A stretch of DNA of 47,936 nucleotides from an uncultured Campylobacter sp. (GTDB lineage: Bacteria; Actinomycetota; Actinomycetes; Mycobacteriales; Mycobacteriaceae). Below the pieces are notes generated by a model. It was given only the letters and a program-made list of their open reading frames with translations. It was not told the DNA's origin and did no database searches. The position numbers and the translations under genes are program-made. The DNA lies in assembly GCA_943913625.1 (NCBI GenBank), contig CALTYW010000002.1, positions 1 to 47,936 on the forward strand, in the 5' to 3' direction. Shown here piece after piece: positions 6,223 through 13,452 of this stretch (its first letter is position 1; each line of letters opens with the position of its first letter).

Positions 6223-7125
6223 ATGAAAATCGGCAGTCTGTTCTCCGGTTACGGCGGACTTGATTTGGCAGTTGAGGCCATCACCGGGGCGCAGCCGGCA
6301 TGGTTCTGCGAGTTCGACCAGGCCCCCTCCAAAGTGCTCGCCCACCACTGGCCGCACGTCCCCAACAACCGCGACGTCACCCAAATCAACTGGGAGGTGA
6401 TAGAACCCGTCGACATCCTCACCGCGGGCTACCCGTGCCAACCCTTCTCGAAAGCCGGACACAGGCAAGGAACCACAGATGAACGCCACCTCTGGCCCCA
6501 CGTCCACACAGCCATTCGCACACTACGACCCCACATCGTCGTGTTGGAGAACGTCACAGGCCACCTTGGACTTGGGTTTGACCGAGTGCTCGCCGACCTT
6601 ACCGAGATCGGGTTCAATGCGGAATGGACAACTCTACGAGCATCCGACATCGGAGCACCCCACCACCGGGACAGGCTGTTCATACTTGCCTACCCCGACG
6701 GCGAGCGACCACAAACGCAACGATTCACCCGCCGACCAACGCCGGAAGTCCCCAGGGATCACGACCGTGAGCGTGCACTTTCCTGGGCACGTCGCGCCGC
6801 CGACATCGCAAACCAACTAGGGCCACAAGCCGCCGCGTGGGCACTCAACAACGGCGACCCACCCTTACCAACCGTGGAGACCGTGGAGTACCGCCACCCG
6901 GAACTGTTCGGCCACCGCTTCCCGGAACCACGCCACACCCTCAACCCCGCCTTCACCGAATGGCTTATGGGTCTGCCCGCAGGCTGGGTCACCAACCCGG
7001 AGATCGGCCTCACACGCGCACAACAGCTGAAAGCGCTAGGCAACGGGGTCGTACCCCAGCAAGCACAAGCAGCACTCACACATCTACTCGAAAGGGGGAG
7101 CATTCATGCCTTGGTTCAAGGTTGA
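6223..7125 (+). CDS. C5-cytosine DNA methyltransferase, orphan
   Basis: 300-residue SAM-dependent DNA methylase. Motif I LFSGYGGLDLA (residues 6-16), motif IV GYPCQPFSKAG with catalytic C72, motif VI ENV (about 108), motif VIII RDRLFILAYP (about 150), and C-terminal WLMGLPAGWV and LKALGNGVVPQQA (motifs IX-X). The target-recognition region is short. No restriction endonuclease is nearby, so it probably shields phage DNA from host restriction or marks sites. The AT-rich 50-bp gap upstream holds a TTGT-N7-ACAA dyad (6187-6201) and GAAAGG. Over 6540-6820 a second frame also looks coding. Confidence 0.9.
   Translation: MKIGSLFSGYGGLDLAVEAITGAQPAWFCEFDQAPSKVLAHHWPHVPNNRDVTQINWEVIEPVDILTAGYPCQPFSKAGHRQGTTDERHLWPHVHTAIRTLRPHIVVLENVTGHLGLGFDRVLADLTEIGFNAEWTTLRASDIGAPHHRDRLFILAYPDGERPQTQRFTRRPTPEVPRDHDRERALSWARRAADIANQLGPQAAAWALNNGDPPLPTVETVEYRHPELFGHRFPEPRHTLNPAFTEWLMGLPAGWVTNPEIGLTRAQQLKALGNGVVPQQAQAALTHLLERGSIHALVQG
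6479..6820 (+). other. Second-frame coding signal inside the methyltransferase
   Basis: A 113-codon frame inside the methylase gene, offset from the main frame, reads TLPRSGSMRNGQLYE, then CSYLPTPTASDHKRNDSPAD and RRKSPG. I recognise this phrase type (PRSG-x-MRNG, LPTP-x-ASD) from the variable part of many actinophage cytosine-methyltransferase proteins. In this stretch the second frame has more G/C-ending codons than the methylase frame. It could be an overprinted product, a relic of frame switching, or chance conservation of two readings. Translation is not shown. Confidence 0.35.
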
Positions 7126-7930
7126 CGACCAGATGCACTCACACCCGAAAATGCGCGAACTGGACATGGCGTCGCGTGGACTGTGGGTCACAGCCGGCTC
7201 CTGGTGCGCCGCGTACCTGACCGACGGGGAGATCTCGGAGCGCGACGTGAAGGCACTCGGCGGCACCCGCAGGCAAGCGGAAAAGCTCGTCGCGGCGGGC
7301 CTTTGGCGTCTCGTTGACGACGCGCCGGGCGCTCGCCGATACGCCTTCCACGATTGGGCGGAGTTCCAACCGACACGCGCCGAGACGACGGCGAAGCGTC
7401 AACGCGATGCCGAACGCAAGGCCGAAGCGAGGGCCGCTAAGGCCGCTAAGCAGGGGATTGTGGATAATGTCCGCTCGGACACGTCGCGGACGTCCGCACG
7501 GACTCCGCTCTACCCGGGTAACGCGGACTCCGCTCTACCCGACCCGACCCGACCCGACCCGTCCCTATCTGTAATAGGTAGCCAGCCAACTACAGGTAGT
7601 AGGGGGCAGGCCGATTGGCCGGCTGGCGATGAACTCGACGCATTGGGCGCTGCTACGCAACGCGCCCGCGACGCCGGCATCTCCGAAACCGCCATCAAAG
7701 CCGGAACCGCGGAGTACCAACGCCGACCCCACCCCAAAGGCCCCGGGCTACTACGCACCCTCATCAACGACGCCTGGGCCGCAGAACGATCACGCGCCGC
7801 CGACAACAACGCCCGCGCAGCCCGCCGCGCCACCATCGACGCCTGCAACCACTGCGACGACAACGGCTGGCGCAAAGGCACCAACCCCGCCCAAAAATGC
7901 GACCACCAACCAAAGGAACACGCAGCATGA
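7106..7930 (+). CDS. Winged-helix replication initiator-like protein
   Basis: 274 residues. The N-terminal 90 residues (MPWFKVDDQMHSHPKMREL, then RGLWVTAGSWCAAYLTDG) match the winged-helix start of actinophage and prophage replication proteins that help load helicase. A basic helical linker (about 95-125), a low-complexity repeat-coded stretch (about 125-160) and a C-terminal helical segment with CNHCDDNGW follow; that Cys/His pair with a later C-x-H may bind metal. Overlaps the methylase by 20 nt and ends ATGA-coupled to the next gene. The candidate origin lies inside it. Confidence 0.78.
   Translation: MPWFKVDDQMHSHPKMRELDMASRGLWVTAGSWCAAYLTDGEISERDVKALGGTRRQAEKLVAAGLWRLVDDAPGARRYAFHDWAEFQPTRAETTAKRQRDAERKAEARAAKAAKQGIVDNVRSDTSRTSARTPLYPGNADSALPDPTRPDPSLSVIGSQPTTGSRGQADWPAGDELDALGAATQRARDAGISETAIKAGTAEYQRRPHPKGPGLLRTLINDAWAAERSRAADNNARAARRATIDACNHCDDNGWRKGTNPAQKCDHQPKEHAA
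7490..7602 (+). other. Candidate replication origin (iterons plus AT-rich stretch)
   Basis: Inside the initiator-like gene: GGACTCCGCTCTACCCG occurs twice about 27 bp apart, followed by four to five tandem CCCGA/GACCC pentamers, then a less GC-rich stretch with TAATAGGTAG and CTACAGGTAGTAG in partial inverted order. Phage origins often lie inside their initiator gene with iterons beside an unwinding element. The stretch encodes a low-complexity protein linker, which fits a DNA-level role. Confidence 0.4.
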
Positions 7931-8571
7931 ACCACACCTACCGAATTCTGCCCCCCGACCTCTGGTCCCGCCCCACATTCAAGGACCTCGGCCACACCAC
8001 CCAACTCGTCTACCTCCTCGTGTGGACACACCCCGACACCACAACCGCCGGCACCCTCGACTACCACCCGGCACGCCTCGCCGCCTTCACCGGTGACCTC
8101 ACCGCCGACGACATCGACCAAGCCATCGACACGCTCGAAGACGCCGGCATGGTCGTGGTGGACCGCGACACCGACGAACTGGCGATCCTCACCTGGTGGG
8201 AGGACACGACCACGCTGCGCCAGCCGTACGTGGTGAAAAACGCCATCGGCAGACTGCAAGCCACCGCCTCCACCCGCATCAACCGGGCGATCGCCGAACG
8301 ACTGCACGCGCTTAATGTTGCCCCCGTACCAAGCGGGCTACAGACCGACATAGCGAAGCAATACCTCGCCGACTACCCGACTAGCCACCCGGTGCCTAAG
8401 TCGCCTGTTCTGCGGCCTGTGGAGGTGTTGCCGGAGCGTGTGTGGGCTGGTCATCCGCTTGTGGTGGAGCGTGTGGAGGATGCGCGGTGTGAGGTGCATG
8501 CGGGCGGGCCTGTGGTGGTTGGGTGTGGTGCGTGTGCTGCTGCGGTGCGGGTGGCTCGTGATCGTGTGTGA
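7927..8571 (+). CDS. Second winged-helix replication protein
   Basis: 214 residues, ATGA-coupled to the preceding initiator-like gene. The N-terminal 90 residues (YRILPPDLWSRPTFKDLGHT, then LTADDIDQAIDTLEDAGMVV) have a DnaD/winged-helix pattern found in phage replication modules. The C-terminal third differs in codon style: from about 8400 codons become G/T-rich (GTG, CGT, GGT) where the N-terminal part uses C-ending codons, and it ends with a Cys-containing CEVH...CGAC tail. The change suggests a recombination joint inside the gene. Likely helps load the host helicase. Confidence 0.72.
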   Translation: MNHTYRILPPDLWSRPTFKDLGHTTQLVYLLVWTHPDTTTAGTLDYHPARLAAFTGDLTADDIDQAIDTLEDAGMVVVDRDTDELAILTWWEDTTTLRQPYVVKNAIGRLQATASTRINRAIAERLHALNVAPVPSGLQTDIAKQYLADYPTSHPVPKSPVLRPVEVLPERVWAGHPLVVERVEDARCEVHAGGPVVVGCGACAAAVRVARDRV

Positions 8572-8590
8572 TTGTTTGTTGCCCGTTCGT

Positions 8591-8617
8591 GTTGCGTTAG
8601 ACAACGTTGTTGTGTAA
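8591..8617. promoter_or_regulatory. Cluster of three operator-like sites
   Basis: In the 120-bp gap after the replication genes: GTTGCGTTA (8591-8599), TTAGACAAC (8597-8605, minus-strand GTTGTCTAA) and GTTGTGTAA (8609-8617). The first two overlap into the dyad GTTG-N7-CAAC. The same motif flanks the repressor gene, so this looks like a second repressor-controlled point at the head of the small-gene array. Confidence 0.45.
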
Positions 8618-8657
8618 CGTTGTGTGCAGCGCGGCCGGCTGCCACCGGACGCCGAAC

Positions 8658-8670
8658 CCACCAACCACAA
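8658..8670 (+). repeat. CCACCRACCACRA leader box, copy 5
   Basis: CCACCAACCACAA, 21 nt upstream of the start at 8692, followed by AAGGAAG. Confidence 0.5.
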
Positions 8671-8691
8671 TCTAAGGAAGCGAGATTCGCA

Positions 8692-9126
8692 ATGATCGGT
8701 GCATTCAACGCACGAACCACTGTCCCCACCCACCGCGCCAACCAGTTCGAGGCGTGGGCCATCGAGGAGCACGCCGACGGCGCGCTGCTGTTGGAGGAGC
8801 AGATCGACCTCGACGAGGACGCCACCGCGCAGCAGTTGCGTGACATGTTCCTCGACGTGCTGCCGGCGACCGGCACGGAGTGGGCGGTCACGGACGACGC
8901 GGACACCGTCGTCATGTACATCACCCCCGCATACACGTGCGACAACCTGATCGAGGCACAGGCCGCGGTGCGCGACGCCCACCCCGAGCAGATCGAGAAC
9001 GCGCTGGCGAAGTTGGTCAACGTGCCGACCGCTGTGCGTGGGGAGCGTTACACCACGGAGCAGCTGCTTGGCTTGTTCGCCACCGCGGTGCGTTCCGCCC
9101 GCGTCCCGGCCACCCGGGTGGCTTAG
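8692..9126 (+). CDS. Unknown early protein, first of the small-gene array
   Basis: 144-residue, strongly acidic soluble protein (many D/E in residues 20-70) ending in a short basic segment. No family recognised. It follows a gap with an operator-like cluster and a leader box, so it probably opens a new transcription unit running to about 16.7 kb. ATG 8692 has AAGGAAG upstream; the frame is open to 8572, but the added residues come from the regulatory gap. Confidence 0.72.
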   Translation: MIGAFNARTTVPTHRANQFEAWAIEEHADGALLLEEQIDLDEDATAQQLRDMFLDVLPATGTEWAVTDDADTVVMYITPAYTCDNLIEAQAAVRDAHPEQIENALAKLVNVPTAVRGERYTTEQLLGLFATAVRSARVPATRVA

Positions 9127-9127
9127 C

Positions 9128-9316
9128 GTGTCGCCCCGTGTTGCAGCGGCCTACATGCTGGCCGCTCTGGTTGCGCTTGGGGTGATGTGCTGGCTGCTCG
9201 TCAAGGCGGGCACCGGGGCGCTGATCCCGCTGATCCTCACCCTTGCTGTCGTCCCGTTGGGGACGCTGGCGAACTTGCCGAACCAGCCCGACCCGCGGAG
9301 GAACCGCCGTGTTTGA
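9128..9316 (+). CDS. Small two-helix membrane protein
   Basis: 62 residues from GTG 9128. Two hydrophobic segments (AAAYMLAALVALGVMCWLLV and LIPLILTLAVVPLGTLANL) joined by a short KAGTG turn predict a membrane hairpin, with a basic RRNRR C-terminus on the cytoplasmic side. Not near the lysis genes. Function unknown; small early membrane proteins sometimes block superinfection or alter the host envelope. Confidence 0.6.
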   Translation: MSPRVAAAYMLAALVALGVMCWLLVKAGTGALIPLILTLAVVPLGTLANLPNQPDPRRNRRV

Positions 9317-9410
9317 CCCGACCCTGTTCCAGGTGGCTGTGCACGCCGCGCTTGATGTGTGCTGGCCGATCCTGCCACCCGAAACCATCACTGAACTCGC
9401 ATACGTCTAG
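9309..9410 (+). CDS. 33-residue peptide gene
   Basis: GTG 9309 is preceded by GGAGGA 6 nt upstream and overlaps the end of the previous gene by 8 nt, the pattern of translational coupling. Product is small, mildly hydrophobic and acidic; no similarity recognised. The next gene starts 9 nt after its stop. Confidence 0.5.
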   Translation: MFDPTLFQVAVHAALDVCWPILPPETITELAYV

Positions 9411-9419
9411 GAGACCCCA

Positions 9420-9500
9420 ATGTGTGACTGCACCTGCACTTGCGCCACTGACTTCGACACCCACGCCGATGAAGCCCTCGCCCTCGCCAACCAGGAGTAA
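9420..9500 (+). CDS. 26-residue cysteine-rich peptide gene
   Basis: Starts MCDCTCTCATDF, four cysteines alternating with other residues (C-x-C-x-C-x-C), then an acidic alanine-rich tail. GGAG lies 7 nt upstream of the ATG, and its own AGGAG end serves as ribosome site for the next gene. The spacing suits metal binding, but that is only a pattern. Confidence 0.5.
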   Translation: MCDCTCTCATDFDTHADEALALANQE

Positions 9501-9504
9501 CCCC

Positions 9505-9720
9505 ATGACCAACACCACCACCCACCCGCAGCCGAACGAGGCCGGCTTCTGGCACACCGACAACACCATGACCAGCGTGCGGCCCGGGCTGCTCGTGGAC
9601 GTCGGGTTCTGCAGCCAGGGCGTGGACGCCTACGTGAAGCTCACCCCCGCCGAAGCCCGCGAACTCGCCGCGAACCTCACCGCCGCCGCCGACCGAGCAA
9701 CCCACAAGGAGCACCACTAA
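9505..9720 (+). CDS. Unknown 71-residue early protein
   Basis: Begins at ATG 9505, 9 nt after GGAG; its TAA overlaps the SSB start by one base (TAATG). Soluble, with a helical C-terminal half (LTPAEARELAANLTAAADRA). Coupled to SSB, so probably made together with it; function unknown. Confidence 0.65.
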   Translation: MTNTTTHPQPNEAGFWHTDNTMTSVRPGLLVDVGFCSQGVDAYVKLTPAEARELAANLTAAADRATHKEHH

Positions 9721-10190
9721 TGGCACAGGGAGACACCCCCATCACCATCGCCGGCAACCTCGTCGCCGACCCGGAGCTGCGCTTCACCCCCAGCGGCGCA
9801 GCCGTCGCGAACTTCCGCATCGCCTCCACGCCCCGCACGTTCAACAAAGACACGAACCAGTGGGAGGACGGCGACGCCCTATTCCTCACATGCAACATCT
9901 GGCGCCAAGCAGCCGAAAACGTCGCGGAATCACTGTCTAAGGGCATGCGCGTCATTGTCACCGGCCGGCTGAAGCAGCGCAGCTACCAGACGAAGGAGGG
10001 GGAGCAACGCACCGTGTTCGAGGTTGAGGTTGACGAAGTCGGCCCGTCCCTGAAGTACGCCACCGCGTCTGTATCCCGCAACCCGCGTGAAGGCGGGCAG
10101 AACGCACCACAAGGCCAGCAGCCGTCGGGGTGGATCAGCCAAGACACCCAAAACGGCTTCACACCCAACAACGAACAAGCCCCCTTCTAA
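9720..10190 (+). CDS. ssb: Single-stranded DNA-binding protein
   Basis: 156-residue OB-fold protein that coats single-stranded DNA in phage replication and recombination. Residues 1-110 match bacterial SSB: ITIAGNLVADPELRFTPSGA, FLTCNIWRQAAENVAESLSKG, RVIVTGRLKQRSYQTKEGE. The Gln/Asn/Gly-rich linker ends NNEQAPF, a weak form of the acidic DDDIPF tip that recruits partner proteins, so host-partner contacts may be reduced. Directly coupled to the preceding small gene. Confidence 0.95.
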   Translation: MAQGDTPITIAGNLVADPELRFTPSGAAVANFRIASTPRTFNKDTNQWEDGDALFLTCNIWRQAAENVAESLSKGMRVIVTGRLKQRSYQTKEGEQRTVFEVEVDEVGPSLKYATASVSRNPREGGQNAPQGQQPSGWISQDTQNGFTPNNEQAPF

Positions 10191-10203
10191 CCCAGGACCC
10201 CCA

Positions 10204-10446
10204 ATGGAGCTACCCACCATCGACCAAGACCGCCCCTCCCGCTACGAAGCGTTCGCCCGACAACTCGACCACGCCGCCGAAACGAACCCGCCTGAGAAGT
10301 CCTGGCTGAAATTCCCCCGCCAAACCGACCTCACCCCAGGCACCCGCAGCGTCTACCGGTGGCGCATCAACGCCGGTGAACTCCTCGGCCCCGGCTATGA
10401 AGCGGCAACCCGCGCCGGGTGGCTGTACGCCCGCAAGAAACCATGA
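10204..10446 (+). CDS. Unknown 80-residue basic protein
   Basis: Follows SSB by 13 bp. YEAFARQLDHAAETNP, then SVYRWRINAGELLGPGYEAA, ends basic (YARKKP). The sequence suggests a compact helical domain, perhaps nucleic-acid binding. Start ATG 10204 with AGGACC upstream; the upstream open frame lies inside ssb. No family assigned. Confidence 0.65.
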   Translation: MELPTIDQDRPSRYEAFARQLDHAAETNPPEKSWLKFPRQTDLTPGTRSVYRWRINAGELLGPGYEAATRAGWLYARKKP

Positions 10447-10469
10447 CCCCACGGAGAACGGAAACCACA

Positions 10470-10820
10470 ATGACCAACCGACCATTCACCCGCATCGACG
10501 GCATCGGAATACCCACGCACGTCATCCCCCAGCGGTACGCCGACCAGTTCCTTCAAGCAGACCCCGACGCCGTCACCTGCACCCAGAACGACCGTCTGCT
10601 GGTGTTCCGCACCACCATTGACCCGTCCGAGTTGACGTTCTACGGGAAGGTTGCGGAGGGCACCGACTGGGAGCGCGTGGAGCTGTTCAGCTTGGAGGAC
10701 TTCGCGGTGCTGTACCGGCCGACGGATCACGAGATCGTGGAAGCGCTACGCGGCCCCGCAGGCCCGGTAGGCCCACAGGGCGTCACCGCACCTGTCGAGA
10801 AGGTGAACACCGATGCCTAA
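10470..10820 (+). CDS. Unknown 116-residue protein
   Basis: Soluble protein of mixed strand/helix pattern ending in a short GPAGPVGPQG run. Start 10470 is preceded by ACGGAAACCACAATG, the same start context as the next gene (10849); ATG 10443, overlapping the previous stop, is an alternative adding nine residues. No recognised domain. Confidence 0.65.
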   Translation: MTNRPFTRIDGIGIPTHVIPQRYADQFLQADPDAVTCTQNDRLLVFRTTIDPSELTFYGKVAEGTDWERVELFSLEDFAVLYRPTDHEIVEALRGPAGPVGPQGVTAPVEKVNTDA

Positions 10821-10848
10821 CACCCACCCACAAGAAACGGAAACCACA

Positions 10849-11385
10849 ATGACTGAGAACGACACCCAGCGCCTAGCCCGTGAGTGGGCGGAAGCGACAC
10901 TGAATCTCCCTATTGCCAGCTCTAATGCTTGTGCCGCCGCTAAGCACATCCTCGCGACCACAACCCCGCCGACGATGATGGATGTGGAGTGGGACTGGGA
11001 TAAGCACATGCTCGCCGGCGCGACGCTTGAAGCCGACGGTGAAACCCTCGAAGCGATAATGATTGAGTTTGACGATGGCTTCATTAGCTACGTCACACCG
11101 AGCGGCGAGCGCGGCTTTGCTTATGCCGAAGCCCTCACTCCGAACGGCAAGAAGTACGAACTGCGCGAGGTCACGCCCAGCATGGACGAGCCGACCCACC
11201 CGGCGACACTGACCACCCTTGAGGACTACATAAACGCGCCAGCCGGAACGGTCATTGCGGAACCCGGTGGACTCGCATGGACAAAACGCTCCAGCGGGGG
11301 ATGGACTGCGGACTCAATCTGGCTCCCCAATCCGGATGTGGCAGACAAGGAGCGGCAGGTGCTGCGCTGGGGGTGGGGCAAGTGA
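10849..11385 (+). CDS. Unknown 178-residue protein
   Basis: Acidic N-terminal helix, a middle with many D/E/W (DVEWDWDKHMLAGATLEADG) of predicted strands, and a C-terminal WTKRSSGGWTADSIWLP segment. Start 10849 has the GGAAACCACAATG context; ATG 10813, overlapping the previous stop, is the alternative. Stop overlaps the next GTG. No family recognised. Confidence 0.65.
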   Translation: MTENDTQRLAREWAEATLNLPIASSNACAAAKHILATTTPPTMMDVEWDWDKHMLAGATLEADGETLEAIMIEFDDGFISYVTPSGERGFAYAEALTPNGKKYELREVTPSMDEPTHPATLTTLEDYINAPAGTVIAEPGGLAWTKRSSGGWTADSIWLPNPDVADKERQVLRWGWGK

Positions 11386-11744
11386 CCACCAACATCACCC
11401 CGGACAAGGCCCGCGAGCTACTCAACACGGCACGCCAAGAAGCGACGGACGGGCAACGGCCCGTGACCGTGGCCGCAAAGTACGCCCCGCTGGCAGAAGC
11501 CGCCTACGCACTCGCGCAGACAGTCGCAAACCTGCACTACGAATACGCCCTACAGGGGCCTGACGGAAGGTGGGTACGGGAAACCGACGACCGCAAACTG
11601 GAACTGACCGTCGACCCCATGCGCGCCCTACGCCGCTGCCAACCGCGCATTATTGAACGGCTGGCCGAGGTGGCGAGCGAGCAGTTCAACGGCGAGTGCC
11701 GCGTCGTCCGCCGCTTGGTGTCCGACCCGGAGGTAGTCGAATGA
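11382..11744 (+). CDS. Unknown 120-residue helical protein
   Basis: GTG 11382 overlaps the previous TGA (GTGA), so translation is coupled. Largely helical and Ala/Arg-rich (ARELLNTARQEA, then YAPLAEAAYALAQTVANLHY). Ends ATGA-coupled to the next gene. No known motif. Confidence 0.65.
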   Translation: MTTNITPDKARELLNTARQEATDGQRPVTVAAKYAPLAEAAYALAQTVANLHYEYALQGPDGRWVRETDDRKLELTVDPMRALRRCQPRIIERLAEVASEQFNGECRVVRRLVSDPEVVE

Positions 11745-12103
11745 GCCGCTGGACGGTTTACAAGGCAGGCAGGTACGCCTGGACAGCACACCGCGAGGGG
11801 GAACTGCCCGGCGAATTGCTCCGCACATGGCGTGAAGCCCTGGCCTACGCCGACCGCATGGCCCGCACCCGCGAAGTCGTACTACCGCGACCGGACAAAA
11901 ACGGCTACATCGACACCGCCGACGAGCAAATCGCATGGGAGGGAACCGAGCTTGAAAGCAACGTCAAAACCGCCGCGTGGATCGAAGAACCGGGCACCAT
12001 CTGCCTAGCAATAGGCGACTGTGACCACTACATGACCGCCGACGGCGCGCACTCCATCGCCCTAGCGCTCGCCGCCCTAACAGAACAGGAGAAACACGCA
12101 TGA
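11741..12103 (+). CDS. Unknown 120-residue protein
   Basis: ATGA-coupled on both sides. Starts SRWTVYKAGRYAWTAHR and contains a DRMAR helix, then strands with the DGAHSIALALAAL helix near the end. The pattern is common in actinophage small early proteins of unknown role; no catalytic residues visible. Confidence 0.65.
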   Translation: MSRWTVYKAGRYAWTAHREGELPGELLRTWREALAYADRMARTREVVLPRPDKNGYIDTADEQIAWEGTELESNVKTAAWIEEPGTICLAIGDCDHYMTADGAHSIALALAALTEQEKHA

Positions 12104-12294
12104 GTAGCACCTATGGCCCGTGGCAACGTTGGTTCGCGTGGCGACCCGTGGAAACCCGCAACCACGGCTGGCGCTGGCTCCGCACGGTGGAACGCGCACT
12201 GCACTACCCGCCCGACATTCCGTTCGCCCCGTCACCGTACTGGGTGTACCGCCCAACCCCCAACAACCGACACGAAACCGAGGAACACGAATGA
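12100..12294 (+). CDS. Unknown 64-residue Trp-rich protein
   Basis: Contains seven tryptophans in its first 50 residues (PWQRWFAWRP, RWLRTVERALHY) and a charged His/Glu tail. ATGA-coupled both ends. Unknown. Confidence 0.55.
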   Translation: MSSTYGPWQRWFAWRPVETRNHGWRWLRTVERALHYPPDIPFAPSPYWVYRPTPNNRHETEEHE

Positions 12295-12578
12295 GCACGT
12301 ATCTGTACCTGCGGTGCGAATCGCACAACCCGCCGCTCGAAAACGACGGTGAATCCGGCCAGCACCTATACGACCTAGAGCAAATCTGGGCCGACCTCGA
12401 CAACCGCGACCGGATAGCCGCTGCATACCGCGACGGCATGATCCCCGAAGATCACTTCCGCCGCAACACTGCGGGGTTCCTGGCCGCACACCCCAATTGC
12501 CAGATCGGGGTCGTAGACGAATACGGACGCACCCACCACCCCGACGGCACCACACAAGACGAGGGGGAACACGCATGA
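12291..12578 (+). CDS. Unknown 95-residue protein
   Basis: Starts MSTYLYLRCESHNPPLENDG, a beginning I recognise from small actinophage proteins, with Cys/His residues (C9, H12) that could bind metal with later His residues. Coupled by ATGA to both neighbours. Function unknown. Confidence 0.65.
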   Translation: MSTYLYLRCESHNPPLENDGESGQHLYDLEQIWADLDNRDRIAAAYRDGMIPEDHFRRNTAGFLAAHPNCQIGVVDEYGRTHHPDGTTQDEGEHA

Positions 12579-12850
12579 GCATTGATTACGACCGGCTGCG
12601 GGAGTTGTTGGAGCAGTGGCGGCACGGCGACGAGGTACGTGACCAGCTAGAAGCCCAGTGGGAGATGGAACTTGCAGCCCCAAACATGGCCCGCGAACTA
12701 CTCCGCCAGCGCGACGGGATCGGGCGCGTGCTGGCGCAAATGAATGACCACGCCGCCCTCTTACGCGGCTGGGAGCAGCACAACCTCGCCTACCACGTAG
12801 AGCAATACGCCCGCCTACTCGCTGACGAGCTGAACGGAGACACAGAATGA
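12575..12850 (+). CDS. Unknown 91-residue helical protein
   Basis: Almost entirely helical and charged (YDRLRELLEQWRHGDEVRDQ, then MARELLRQRDGIGRVLAQMN), probably a coiled coil or helical bundle. ATGA-coupled on both sides. No family assigned. Confidence 0.62.
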   Translation: MSIDYDRLRELLEQWRHGDEVRDQLEAQWEMELAAPNMARELLRQRDGIGRVLAQMNDHAALLRGWEQHNLAYHVEQYARLLADELNGDTE

Positions 12851-13113
12851 ACGAGCCGAAGCGTTACCGGAAGAAACCGGTTGAGATTGAAGCGGTGCAG
12901 CTTGACCCCCAGAACGCCTTTGCCGTTTTGGACGAGGTTGGCGGCGAGCTGGAAATGACCGACTACGGCACCCCAGCGGCCCTGCTGATCCCAACCCTTG
13001 AGGGCATCATGCGCGCCGAAATAGGCGACTACATCATCCGTGGGGTTGAAGGCGAGTACTACCCGTGCAAGCCAAAGATTTTCGAGAAGACCTACGAAGA
13101 GGTAGCCGAATGA
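12847..13113 (+). CDS. PGDYG-type small phage protein
   Basis: 88 residues. The layout RYRKKPVEIEAVQL, a middle helix, then MRAEIGDYIIRGVEGEYYPC followed by KPKIFEKTYE matches the widespread phage PGDYG family (here IGDYI). No activity is proven for it; its place in early arrays of temperate phages suggests regulation or host takeover. ATGA-coupled to both neighbours. Confidence 0.8.
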   Translation: MNEPKRYRKKPVEIEAVQLDPQNAFAVLDEVGGELEMTDYGTPAALLIPTLEGIMRAEIGDYIIRGVEGEYYPCKPKIFEKTYEEVAE

Positions 13114-13427
13114 GCAACCGTGAAAAAGCCGCCGAGGTAATCCGCGCCCACGGAACCGACCCTTGCCGCGAGCCGGAATGTATCGCGCAAGACCTCGCAG
13201 ACGCGGGACTAATCGCGCCAGACCTACCGGAGGCGAACGAGGCCAACTTCGTACCCGACGGCAAAGGGTGGCTACCGGGCGGGCCACACGGCCCCAGCGT
13301 GTGGACGGCCCCAGATAGCACCGTCATGGTGCAGCGACTCGAACCCGGCGACCTCACCCCCGAAGAAGCCCGTGGCATTGCTCACGCATTGCTCGCAGCC
13401 GCCGACTACTCGGAGGCCGATCAGTGA
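13110..13427 (+). CDS. Unknown 105-residue protein
   Basis: N-terminal REKAAEVIRAHGTDPCREPE then ECIAQDLADAGLIAPDLP form a helical unit; the C-terminal part (GDLTPEEARGIAHALLAAAD) is another helix. I recognise the type from actinophage early arrays, with no known function. ATGA-coupled to the previous gene. Confidence 0.65.
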   Translation: MSNREKAAEVIRAHGTDPCREPECIAQDLADAGLIAPDLPEANEANFVPDGKGWLPGGPHGPSVWTAPDSTVMVQRLEPGDLTPEEARGIAHALLAAADYSEADQ

Positions 13428-13452
13428 ACCGCCACCCCACCAACTAACCCTC

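Noticed and set aside
6223..7125. Complete restriction-modification system
   Set aside because: No endonuclease gene next to the methylase; neighbours are replication proteins.
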